NCBI GenBank assembly: GCA_947489925.1 | Contig: CANLFK010000110.1 | Span: 1-7,541, forward strand | Source of the DNA: Candidatus Caenarcanales bacterium | GTDB taxonomy: Bacteria; Cyanobacteriota; Vampirovibrionia; Caenarcaniphilales; Caenarcanaceae | Length of the DNA: 7,541 nt | Reading direction: 5' to 3' | In this document: positions 1-6,123 of the stretch, one piece after another | Position numbering within the stretch: the stretch's first letter is position 1 | How the letters are laid out: each line of letters starts with the position of its first letter | Program-made: the position numbers and the translations under genes | The notes under the pieces: model-generated | What the model saw: only the letters and a program-made list of their open reading frames with translations | Told to the model about the DNA's origin: nothing | Database searches by the model: none

Positions 1-729
1 TTTAAAACATGACTTAATTGCCTGAGACCCTAAAATAATTACTTGATATTTTGATTGTAAACTTAATTGATTTGCTAAATCTTGCCAATTTTCAATATCC
101 CAATTTTTGCTAATCCATCTTGTTTCGGGTGCTAAAGCAATGAATTCTTTTTCTGGGTTTATAAACCTCACCCCCAGCCCCTCTCCGTCCACAGCGAGGG
201 GAGAATCATTATTGTTTAATTCAATTGGCATTTTAAATAAATCTAAAGTCTTGGTTTCTTCTAATAAATTTTTGATTCTCTGAGAGCTTAAATTGCCGAA
301 GAACTTGCTTTTTAAAATTTGACAATTCCTTTCTATAATATGTAATTTATCATCTAAAATATCAATTGTTTTTATTCTTTCTGTCCAGAAATATTTAGCC
401 AAACTTTCACGGGCTGGGTCTAGTCCAACTATTTGTTTAGCTCCAATTAAATAAGCTAAAATACTAGTTTTCAGTAAAGACTGCATTTCAAGGATTAAGT
501 CAAATTTTTGTTTTCTTAAATCTTTAATTGTTTTTAAATAATCGAAAAATGAATTTGACAATTTATGAATACAATTAATGTCTTGATGATTTTCTAATAA
601 GTCAGCCCATTCTTCTTTTACAAGCCAATGTATTTCGGCGTTCGGAAAAAGATTTTTTATTAAAGTGGAAATTGGTAAAGTGTGAATAATATCGCCAAAT
701 GAGCTTAAACGCAGAATTAAGATTTTCAT
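1..729 (-). CDS. LPS heptosyltransferase I-like glycosyltransferase (GT9), 5' part, cut by window edge
   Basis: The frame is open for 243 codons from an ATG at 729 down to base 1, so the C-terminal portion is missing. GT9 enzymes of this type transfer heptose from ADP-heptose to the inner core of lipopolysaccharide on the cytoplasmic face of the inner membrane. The N-terminus (MKILILRLSSFGDIIHTLPI) is the classic GT9 opening of a Rossmann strand followed by S-S-x-G-D. Residues around 105-140 carry 'EMQSLLKT', 'GAKQIVGLD' and 'AREXLA'-like text that resembles WaaC (heptosyltransferase I) more than WaaF. The start of the C-terminal nucleotide-sugar domain is visible near residues 192-235, with 'LAPETRWISKNWDIENW' and 'VIILGSQ'. 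An in-frame stop lies upstream of the ATG, and the Shine-Dalgarno is weak (AAAGAG, 10 bases away). A GC-rich palindrome encodes about residues 175-188. The family assignment is firm, while the WaaC subtype and exact acceptor are inferred. Confidence 0.88.
   Translation of the reverse strand, partial: MKILILRLSSFGDIIHTLPISTLIKNLFPNAEIHWLVKEEWADLLENHQDINCIHKLSNSFFDYLKTIKDLRKQKFDLILEMQSLLKTSILAYLIGAKQIVGLDPARESLAKYFWTERIKTIDILDDKLHIIERNCQILKSKFFGNLSSQRIKNLLEETKTLDLFKMPIELNNNDSPLAVDGEGLGVRFINPEKEFIALAPETRWISKNWDIENWQDLANQLSLQSKYQVIILGSQAIKSCFK
166..205. repeat. GC-rich palindromic element inside the heptosyltransferase gene
   Basis: This 40-base patch is rich in C on the plus strand and stands out sharply from the AT-rich surroundings. 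It begins CCTCACCCCCAGCCCCTCTCC and contains an inverted repeat, CCCCTC at 178-183 and GAGGGG at 196-201, around a 12-base loop. It resembles the dispersed 'CCTCACCCC(C)AGCCCCTCTCC...GGAGAGGGG' palindromes that I know from cyanobacteria and several other bacterial groups. It keeps the host gene's frame and is translated on the minus strand as about SPLAVDGEGLGVRF, between the two Rossmann domains. Only one copy is present here, so its repeat status comes from recognition, not from copies in the window. Confidence 0.6.
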
Positions 730-742
730 AAATGCTTTTCTC

Positions 743-771
743 TTTATTTATAAAGCTTTCGATTGTATACT
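743..771 (+). promoter_or_regulatory. Candidate sigma70-type promoter for dnaN
   Basis: In the 77-base divergent gap between the heptosyltransferase and dnaN, TATACT at 766-771 is a good -10 match. A poor -35 (TTTATT, 743-748) sits 17 bases upstream. Transcription would start near 778 and leave a leader of about 29 bases before the dnaN ATG. The AT-rich context makes chance matches common, so this is a candidate only. Confidence 0.3.
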
Positions 772-806
772 TAATTTTTATCATTATTTGTTAATTAAGT
801 TTTTTT

Positions 807-2012
807 ATGAATTCTTCTACCGCCGAATTAACTGCTGTTTTAGTCAAAGTTAATCAAGAAACCTTTAATCAAGCTATTTCTTTAGTATCACGAGCAGTGG
901 CTAAACATGGAATACAACCAGTTTTAAGTAATATTTTGCTAAAAGCTGACCAAGAAAATCAAACTATAACTTTAGCCGCCACTGATTTAGATTTATCCTT
1001 GGCAATTGAAATTCCAGCTCAAGTTTTAACTCCCGGCGAAATCACTCTTCCAGCCCAAAAAACTCAAGAATTAGTTAGCAAATTACCTCGTTTAGAATTA
1101 ACTTTGCAATGCACTGATAAAGAAGTTATTACTTTTGCTTGTGGTCGTTCTAAATTTGAAATTAAGGGTTTATCGGCTGATCAATTTCCACGGGAATTTT
1201 TAAATATTCAATCAGACAATACTGAAGAAAGTTTTGAATTGCCGATTAAAAGCCTGAAAGAAGCCACTCATTTAGTTAATTTTGCCTCTGATAAAAAAGA
1301 AGCCAATAGTATTTTAAATGGAATTTGCTTAGAAATTAGCCCTAAGGGCTTGGAAATTGCCGCCACTGATGGTAGTCGATTGGCTTATTATAAAATTGAA
1401 AATGCTACTTTCACTCAGGAGAAAAAAGTAGTTATTCCATTTCGTTCTATTAATGAATTTTCCCGCATGATTAGTGGCTTAGATGAAGAATTTGTTAAAT
1501 GTTATGTGCCTAATTCTTCTCAAATTGTTTTCAAGACTGCCAGCAGAACTTTATCTTCAAGTTTAATTGATGGAAATTATCCTAAATATCAACAATTAAT
1601 TCCACTTAATTTTTCGCATACCGCCATTGTGGAAAGAGTTAATTTATTATCAGCTCTCGAGAGAGTTTCGGTTTTGGCTAATGAAAAAAGTAAAGTCGTT
1701 AAGCTTTTATTTGAAGAGAGTGGTGTTTTAAATATTTCCGCTCAAACTCCAGACTTGGGAGAAGCTGAAGACCAATTAGATATGGTAAATTATGAAGGGC
1801 AAGATTTTTCAATTGCTTTTAATGTGCTTTATATGGCTGAATGTTTAAGGAATTTAGACACAAAGCTGGTTCAAATTAAAATGTCTGAGCCTTTGAAACC
1901 AATTGTTCTTTCATTGCAAAAAGATGATAATGACAATACTGAAGAGAATGCTGAAAATAAAAATAATTTTGAATATTTATACTTACTAATGCCTGTTCAA
2001 TTGAGAAATTAA
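807..2012 (+). CDS. dnaN: DNA polymerase III beta subunit (sliding clamp)
   Basis: The 401-residue protein forms the ring-shaped dimer that tethers the replicative polymerase and serves as a docking platform for clamp-binding proteins. The three-fold repeated clamp architecture is visible. Domain 1 contains 'AISLVSRAVAKHGIQPVLSN' and 'LAATDLDLSLAIEIP'; domain 2 contains 'NGICLEIS...IAATDGSRLAYY'; domain 3 follows 'SRTLSSSLIDGNYPKYQQLIP' and ends 'YLYLLMPVQLRN'. The repeated AATD motif is even encoded by an identical 12-base stretch at 975-986 and 1359-1370. The protein is longer than the usual 365-380 residues for two reasons: about ten extra residues before the usual start, and a polar acidic/asparagine-rich insert (about residues 373-387) just before the last strand. 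No Shine-Dalgarno precedes the ATG; the leader is a T-run. The next gene begins one base after the stop. dnaA is not in the window. Confidence 0.97.
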   Translation: MNSSTAELTAVLVKVNQETFNQAISLVSRAVAKHGIQPVLSNILLKADQENQTITLAATDLDLSLAIEIPAQVLTPGEITLPAQKTQELVSKLPRLELTLQCTDKEVITFACGRSKFEIKGLSADQFPREFLNIQSDNTEESFELPIKSLKEATHLVNFASDKKEANSILNGICLEISPKGLEIAATDGSRLAYYKIENATFTQEKKVVIPFRSINEFSRMISGLDEEFVKCYVPNSSQIVFKTASRTLSSSLIDGNYPKYQQLIPLNFSHTAIVERVNLLSALERVSVLANEKSKVVKLLFEESGVLNISAQTPDLGEAEDQLDMVNYEGQDFSIAFNVLYMAECLRNLDTKLVQIKMSEPLKPIVLSLQKDDNDNTEENAENKNNFEYLYLLMPVQLRN

Positions 2013-2013
2013 A

Positions 2014-2976
2014 ATGTCTGAAAAAATAGCCACTAGGCAAGCATATGGTGAAAAACTACTTGAACTTGGCGGAAAATATTCTGACTTAGTTGTTTTGGAC
2101 GCTGATTTAAGTGGTTCGACTAATACTAATAAGTTTGCTAATGCTTATCCAGAGCGATTCTTTAATATGGGAATTGCCGAGCAAAACATGATTTCGACAG
2201 CGGCTGGTTTGGCTTTGGCTGGTAAAATTCCTTTTTCTTCCAGTTTTGCGATGTTTGCGACTGGTAGAGCTTGGGAACAAGTTAGAAATTCGGTAGCTCA
2301 TAATGAATTTAATGTAAAAATTGCCGCTACGCATGCTGGAATTACGCTAGGAGAAGATGGAGCTAGTCATCAAATTATTGAAGATATTGCCATTATGAGC
2401 GTTATTCCCAAAATGAGCGTTTTAGTGCCAGCGGATGCCGTTGAAACCAAGGCAATAATTGAAGCGGCTTTTTTGCATAAAGGTCCAGTTTATATTCGCT
2501 TAGGACGCCCAGCAGTACCAGTTATATTTGATTCAGCAAATTTCAAGTATGAATGGGGAAAAGCTAAGATTGTCAGGGAAGGAAAAGATATAACAATTAT
2601 TGCTTTAGGAATTATGTTACACAAAGCAGTAGAAGCCGCAACTGAATTAGCAAAAGAAAATATTTCGGTTGAGATTATTAATTTGTCCTCCGTTAAGCCT
2701 TTAGACAAAGAAACAATTTTAAAAAGTATTGAAAAAACTGGAGCAGTGGTTGTAGCGGAAGAGCATAATAAGGTAAATGGGGTAAATAGTTTAATTTCAG
2801 CAATTATTGGTCAAAATATTAATAAATTTATTCCACAAGAATCAGTGGCAATTGAAGACCGTTTTGGGCAAAGTGGTACTTTAGATCAATTATTAGTGGA
2901 ATATGGTTTGAATACTGAAAATATTATTGAAAAAACTAAATTAGCCTTAAAAAGAAAACGGTTTAATGTTTCTTAA
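2014..2976 (+). CDS. Transketolase, C-terminal subunit (split transketolase)
   Basis: This 320-residue protein corresponds to the pyrimidine-binding and C-terminal domains of transketolase, which moves two-carbon ketol units between sugar phosphates using thiamine diphosphate. The pyrimidine domain (about 1-165) shows 'FFNMGIAEQNM', whose glutamate E56 is the expected residue activating the cofactor, and 'THAGITLGEDGASHQ' with H119. The phosphate-binding stretch 'GPVYIRLGRP' follows. The C-terminal domain (about 185-320) has 'ITIIALGIMLHKAVEAA', 'VEIINLSSVKPLD' and 'VVVAEEHNKVNGVNS'. DXS and pyruvate dehydrogenase E1-beta share this fold, but the length and 'EDGASHQ' context fit the split transketolase family better. 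The partner N-terminal subunit, which binds the diphosphate, usually sits immediately upstream but is absent here; dnaN is there instead. The start is fixed by the one-base gap after dnaN. The 3' end overlaps the opposing small gene by 14 bases. Confidence 0.92.
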   Translation: MSEKIATRQAYGEKLLELGGKYSDLVVLDADLSGSTNTNKFANAYPERFFNMGIAEQNMISTAAGLALAGKIPFSSSFAMFATGRAWEQVRNSVAHNEFNVKIAATHAGITLGEDGASHQIIEDIAIMSVIPKMSVLVPADAVETKAIIEAAFLHKGPVYIRLGRPAVPVIFDSANFKYEWGKAKIVREGKDITIIALGIMLHKAVEAATELAKENISVEIINLSSVKPLDKETILKSIEKTGAVVVAEEHNKVNGVNSLISAIIGQNINKFIPQESVAIEDRFGQSGTLDQLLVEYGLNTENIIEKTKLALKRKRFNVS

Positions 2977-3376
2977 ATAATTTTTTTAACAGACTATTAA
3001 TTAAAATTTCTTCATTAAAGACAAAATGATTAGGAGCAGAATTAGTATTATTTTTTAATTCATGATAAACCCACTGATTATTTTCCAGATAAAGTTTTTC
3101 GATAAAACAAGTAAACTTCCCGTCTAGCTCGATATTTCCAGCTATTAAAGGATTAATATCCTGACCAGTATAAGAAATTTCAATAAAGTCTAAATTGTCT
3201 TCTAAAGCAAATTTTAAAAAATGAAAATCATCTGAAATATCCAAAAGTAAAATATCTTCAAATTCAGTAAAACTTATTTGTACTTTATACTCAAGATCTA
3301 TTAATGACTTCTGTATAACTTGAAATAAGTCTTTAGTTTTCTCTTTTATACTAAGCACAGGAAAATTTTTAATCAT
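2963..3376 (-). CDS. Hypothetical protein, 137 residues
   Basis: I do not recognise this family. The predicted protein has no signal peptide or membrane segment. It reads as an alternating alpha/beta domain: a helix (about 12-27, 'KEKTKDLFQVIQKSLIDL'), strands near 30-75 rich in I/L/F and acidic residues ('FEDILLLDISDD', 'LDFIEISYTG'), then 'NIELDGKFTCFIEKLYL', and a C-terminal helix ending in lysines ('LLKKLFKKH'). It is a credible gene because the open frame fills the gap between two convergent units, the composition is protein-like, and an in-frame TGA lies just upstream of the ATG. It may be the last gene of the rpsU-ahcY strand, 108 bases after ahcY, with no obvious promoter or terminator between. 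AAGAAG abuts the ATG too closely to act as a ribosome site. Its tail overlaps the transketolase tail by 14 bases. Confidence 0.7.
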   Translation of the reverse strand: MIKNFPVLSIKEKTKDLFQVIQKSLIDLEYKVQISFTEFEDILLLDISDDFHFLKFALEDNLDFIEISYTGQDINPLIAGNIELDGKFTCFIEKLYLENNQWVYHELKNNTNSAPNHFVFNEEILINSLLKKLFKKH

Positions 3377-3484
3377 CTTCTTTAATAATAAAATTCAAAC
3401 CATTAATTATTATTTACACAAAATTACATTAATTAATTTAGGCTTATCTCTACTAAACTTAAAAACAAAGTTAAATAATTAATG

Positions 3485-4759
3485 TTAAGTACCAGACTGC
3501 CAAGAATTATTATAAACTTTCATTTCTTCAGTTAATTTATCAATTTTAATATTAAGGGCTTTGAGCTTTAAATCAGATAATTCAAAATCGATTTCGGCTG
3601 GTAATTTGTGTAAACCCGCTTTTAATTGTCCATTATTTTTAATTAAGTATTCAATAGCTAAAGCCTGATTAGCAAAGCTCAAATCCATAACACAAGGCGG
3701 ATGCCCTTCAGCTGCAGCCAAATTAATTAAACGACCTTCTCCTAAAACAAAAACCGATTTATTATTTTGCAACTTATATTCTTGAGTGAAAGGTCTTATT
3801 TCTTCAATGCTTTTAGTGTTTTCTTTTAATCCTTCTAAATTAATTTCAATATCAAAATGTCCAGAATTACAAACTATTGCACCATCTTTCATTGCCATTA
3901 AATGTTCTGTATCAATGACATGATAACCACCAGTAACAGTTACAAAAATATCGCCAAATTCAGTCGCTTCAATTAAAGACATAACTCTATATCCTTCCAT
4001 AACTGCTTCCAAAGCTTTAATTGGGTCAATTTCAGTAATAATAACCTGACATCCCATACCACGAGCTTTTTGGGCAATTCCCCGTCCACACCAACCAAAA
4101 CCAACTACTACCAAAGTTTTACCAGCCAATAAAATATTTGTCGCTCTAATAATTCCATCTAAAGTTGATTGACCAGTTCCATAACGATTATCAAACATAT
4201 GCTTTGTTAATGAATCATTGACTGCCATAGCTGGAAAAGGTAAAACTCCCGCTTTTTCCATAGAATGAAGTCTTGTAATACCAGTCGTTGTTTCTTCAGT
4301 GCTACCAATTATTTTTTTGGCTTGTTCTGGAAACTCATTTAATAAAGTTGCTATAACATCGCCGCCATCATCAATAATCAAATCTGGTTTAAAATTTAAG
4401 GCCAAACGCAAATGTTTATTATAGGTTTCAGTACTTTCGCCTTTAATTGCATATGTTGAAATCCCAGCCTCTTTAACCAGAAATGCCGCCACATCATCTT
4501 GGGTTGAAAGCGGATTACTAGCAATTAAGATGGCTTCACAACCACCAGCCTTTAAGGCTAAAGCTAAATTTGCAGTTTCAGCCGTTATATGGCAACAAGC
4601 AATTAGTTTTTTTCCAGCTAAAGGTCTAGTTTTAGCAAAGTTATCACGAATTGAAGCCAAAACTGGCATTTCTCTTGCAGCCCATTCAACTCTTTTTTTT
4701 CCAAGAGAGGCTAAATTAATATCAGCAATTTCATAGCCTACAGTTTGATTGGCGGGCAT
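3485..4759 (-). CDS. ahcY: S-adenosylhomocysteinase
   Basis: This 424-residue NAD-dependent enzyme reversibly splits S-adenosylhomocysteine into homocysteine and adenosine, which removes the product inhibitor of methyltransferases. Family hallmarks are present in order: 'EWAAREMPVL' (26-34), 'ACCHITAETANLA' with H57, 'IDDGGDV' with D131, 'STEETTTGI' with E156, 'NDSLTKHMFDNRYGTGQS' with K186 and D190, the NAD Rossmann loop 'VVVGFGWCGRGIAQKARGMG' (G220, G222, G225), 'NSGHFDIEI', and 'LGEGRLINLAAAEGHPP'. The protein ends 'YNNSWQSGT' and lacks both the roughly 40-residue insert and the '...KPDHYRY' tail of the eukaryotic/proteobacterial long form. This places it with the short form of archaea, Thermotoga and, as I recall, cyanobacteria. 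It lies 21 bases downstream of rpsU and is probably cotranscribed. No Shine-Dalgarno is visible before the ATG (upstream AAATATAAAA), so translation may depend on coupling to rpsU or on an unstructured leader. Confidence 0.97.
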   Translation of the reverse strand: MPANQTVGYEIADINLASLGKKRVEWAAREMPVLASIRDNFAKTRPLAGKKLIACCHITAETANLALALKAGGCEAILIASNPLSTQDDVAAFLVKEAGISTYAIKGESTETYNKHLRLALNFKPDLIIDDGGDVIATLLNEFPEQAKKIIGSTEETTTGITRLHSMEKAGVLPFPAMAVNDSLTKHMFDNRYGTGQSTLDGIIRATNILLAGKTLVVVGFGWCGRGIAQKARGMGCQVIITEIDPIKALEAVMEGYRVMSLIEATEFGDIFVTVTGGYHVIDTEHLMAMKDGAIVCNSGHFDIEINLEGLKENTKSIEEIRPFTQEYKLQNNKSVFVLGEGRLINLAAAEGHPPCVMDLSFANQALAIEYLIKNNGQLKAGLHKLPAEIDFELSDLKLKALNIKIDKLTEEMKVYNNSWQSGT

Positions 4760-4780
4760 TTTTATATTTGATTATACGGT

Positions 4781-4972
4781 TTATTTAACAATTACTCTGC
4801 GTTTTTTCTTTCTTTCATTACGGCGTTTTTTTAATCTTCTTTGGACTGACTCTGAAACGAAAAAAGCTCTTTGTTTAACTTCTTGCAAGATTTTCTGTTT
4901 AGTTACTTGTCTCCTAAATCTTCTAATTAAATTATCGATTGGTTCTTGATCTTCACGGGTAACTTCTATCAA
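4781..4972 (-). CDS. rpsU: Small ribosomal subunit protein bS21, TTG start
   Basis: The 63-residue protein is a basic bS21 of the small subunit platform, which lies near the 3' end of 16S rRNA and helps translation initiation. It opens 'MIEVTREDQEPIDNLIRRFR', matching the family's 'EPI(D/E)xxLRRFKRQ' core. 'RRQVTKQKILQEVKQRAFF' follows, and the tail is strongly Arg/Lys-rich ('RRLKKRRNERKKKRR'). I chose the TTG at 4972-4970 over the in-frame ATG at 5008. AAGGAG lies six bases before the TTG, families begin at this point, and starting at the ATG would add a 12-residue non-homologous extension encoded by the Shine-Dalgarno region itself. rpsU is first in a minus-strand unit with ahcY and divergent from a LysR gene. 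Confidence 0.93.
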   Translation of the reverse strand: MIEVTREDQEPIDNLIRRFRRQVTKQKILQEVKQRAFFVSESVQRRLKKRRNERKKKRRVIVK

Positions 4973-4978
4973 AATTTT

Positions 4979-4984
4979 CTCCTT
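4979..4984 (-). promoter_or_regulatory. Strong Shine-Dalgarno (AAGGAG) of rpsU
   Basis: On the minus strand AAGGAG is followed by a six-base spacer (AAAATT) and the TTG start. It is the only strong Shine-Dalgarno I can find in front of any gene in the window, and it decides the rpsU start. Confidence 0.85.
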
Positions 4985-5018
4985 GATGTTTTGATTTATT
5001 AAATTCAAATTACTAGGT

Positions 5019-5048
5019 ATTCTACAATCTTTTATTGTTTTTTGTAAT
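5019..5048 (-). promoter_or_regulatory. Candidate promoter for rpsU-ahcY
   Basis: Read on the minus strand, ATTACA (5048-5043, four of six matches to TTGACA) and TAGAAT (5024-5019, five of six matches to TATAAT) are separated by 18 bases. The -10 is preceded by TTG. A start near 5012 would give a leader of about 40 bases, too short for a riboswitch. It is plausible but unproven in AT-rich DNA. Confidence 0.4.
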
Positions 5049-5059
5049 AATTCTGTTAA

Positions 5060-5090
5060 AAATTTAAAATTTGCTTTTTAGGATTATAAT
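5060..5090 (+). promoter_or_regulatory. Candidate lysR promoter/operator region
   Basis: A perfect TATAAT (-10) lies at 5085-5090, about 46 bases before the lysR ATG, with no good -35 at proper spacing. Just upstream is a 13-base dyad, AAATTT-A-AAATTT (5060-5072), between the two divergent candidate promoters. This is where a LysR protein could bind to control both directions. The dyad is pure A/T, so chance is a serious alternative. Confidence 0.22.
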
Positions 5091-5136
5091 ATTTTAATGT
5101 ACTTTATATTTTTAAGGCTTTAATTCCTTAATCCTA

Positions 5137-6108
5137 ATGCGTAAAATAGAATTAAAACAACTTGAATATTTTTTAGCGGTTGCCGATAATTTGAGTTTTA
5201 CTAAGGCGGCCGAAGAAATTCATGTAGCTCAGCCGGCTATTAGTCAGCAAATAAAATATCTTGAATTTGTGCTTGGAGTAACTCTTTTCAATCGAGACAA
5301 TAAAAAAGTAACCTTAACCGAAGCTGGTGAATTATTGAGAAAACATACAATTGAAGTTTTAGAATGTGTAGACCGTACTGTTGAAGTAATTGAGGAATTA
5401 AGAGGTTTGGAGAGAGGCTCAGTTTCAATTGCTATGTCTTCAACGGTTGCAACGGTTTTGATGGCTGATTTAGTTCGTGAATTTAGAATGCAGTTTCCAG
5501 ACATTAAAATAAGAGTAACCGAAGCAATGACTTCTAAGAGCATACAAAGATTGCAAAATGGAGAACTTGATTTAGCCATTGTTACTTTGCCAATTCAGGA
5601 AGAAAATAATTTAAATGTTGAAAACTTATTTGATGAAGATCTTGAAGTAATAGTTTCGAGTAAGCATGAATGGGCAAGACAAAATATTGAATCAGTAAAT
5701 TTAATTGATTTGAATAAATATGAATGGATTTTAGCTAATAATCAAAATGGTTTAAGGCGTTTAATTAATGAAGCTTGCGAGCAAAAAGGTTTTTGTCCGA
5801 TGCCAGCCATTGAGCTTGACCGTATTAGTTCTGTCAAAAATGTTTTAATGTATTCAGAAAAGGGAATTACTATTTTGCCTCCAACTGCTGTTTTGACTGA
5901 GCTTTCTTTGGGTTTATTAAAAAGAATTAAATTTAAAGATATTAGAATTTTCAGAATGGTTGGTTTAACCTGCAAGCCCAAAAATTTATTATCTCCAGCC
6001 GCTAGTGAAATGGTTTCAGTTATTAAACAAATTTGTTATAAATATCCAGAACGCTCTTTTGTAGCTCACCCAGCCAATGAATTTTCTCTTCCCTCAAACA
6101 TAAAATAA
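5137..6108 (+). CDS. LysR-family transcriptional regulator
   Basis: The 323-residue length is typical for LysR-type regulators. The N-terminal winged helix-turn-helix is unmistakable (about residues 5-65): 'LKQLEYFLAVADNLSFTKAA', then 'HVAQPAISQQIKYLE', then 'LFNRDNKKVTLTEAGELL'. A linker helix (about 66-90) precedes the periplasmic-binding-protein-like effector domain starting 'GSVSIAMSSTVATVLMADLV' and containing 'FPDIKIRVTEAMTSKSIQRL' and 'GELDLAIVTLP'. The effector and target genes cannot be read from sequence. The gene is divergent from rpsU-ahcY, the usual LysR layout, and is followed after 15 bases by the prepilin peptidase gene, probably cotranscribed. No Shine-Dalgarno lies within 15 bases of the ATG. 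The last about 20 residues ('SFVAHPANEFSLPSNIK') extend beyond the usual effector domain end. Confidence 0.95.
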   Translation: MRKIELKQLEYFLAVADNLSFTKAAEEIHVAQPAISQQIKYLEFVLGVTLFNRDNKKVTLTEAGELLRKHTIEVLECVDRTVEVIEELRGLERGSVSIAMSSTVATVLMADLVREFRMQFPDIKIRVTEAMTSKSIQRLQNGELDLAIVTLPIQEENNLNVENLFDEDLEVIVSSKHEWARQNIESVNLIDLNKYEWILANNQNGLRRLINEACEQKGFCPMPAIELDRISSVKNVLMYSEKGITILPPTAVLTELSLGLLKRIKFKDIRIFRMVGLTCKPKNLLSPAASEMVSVIKQICYKYPERSFVAHPANEFSLPSNIK

Positions 6109-6123
6109 ATATACTTTTTACAA

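Noticed and set aside
52..776. Near-identical 16-base strings GATTGTA(A/T)ACTTAATT at about 53-68 and 761-776
   Set aside because: One copy is in coding sequence and the other spans the candidate dnaN -10; low complexity makes coincidence likely.
602..784. Minus-strand 60-residue open frame
   Set aside because: It is out of frame with the clear GT9 coding sequence, whose ATG at 729 and motifs occupy the same strand.
1338..1350. Perfect inverted repeat AGCCCT-A-AGGGCT inside dnaN
   Set aside because: It encodes an ordinary SPKG turn region, has no T-run, and lies within conserved coding sequence; no sign of a separate function.
975..1370. Identical 12-base repeat GCCGCCACTGAT at 975-986 and 1359-1370
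   Set aside because: Both encode the AATD motif of the repeated clamp domains, so protein homology explains it.
1654..1663. Palindrome CTCTCGAGAG inside dnaN
   Set aside because: Short, single and explained by coding for ALER; no regulatory context.
2974..3000. Terminator at the transketolase end (T-run at 2981-2987)
   Set aside because: Only an AT-only stem can form before the T-run, and it lies inside the opposing gene; not convincing.
3412..3420. DnaA-box-like ATTTACACA, possible replication origin near dnaN
   Set aside because: A single site with one mismatch, no cluster and no dnaA gene; expected by chance in AT-rich DNA.
3377..3484. Terminator or promoter between ahcY and the 137-residue gene
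   Set aside because: The best hairpin (AACTT/AAGTT, 7-base loop) has no following T-run, and no promoter with both boxes stands out.
4781..5008. bS21 reading frame starting at ATG 5008 (75 residues)
   Set aside because: The extra 12 residues would be encoded by the leader and Shine-Dalgarno itself; the TTG at 4972 has ideal spacing and matches the family N-terminus.
4973..5136. SAM or SAH riboswitch for ahcY
   Set aside because: The leader before rpsU is only about 40 bases and AT-rich, the rpsU-ahcY gap is 21 bases, and no pseudoknot-like GC stems are visible.
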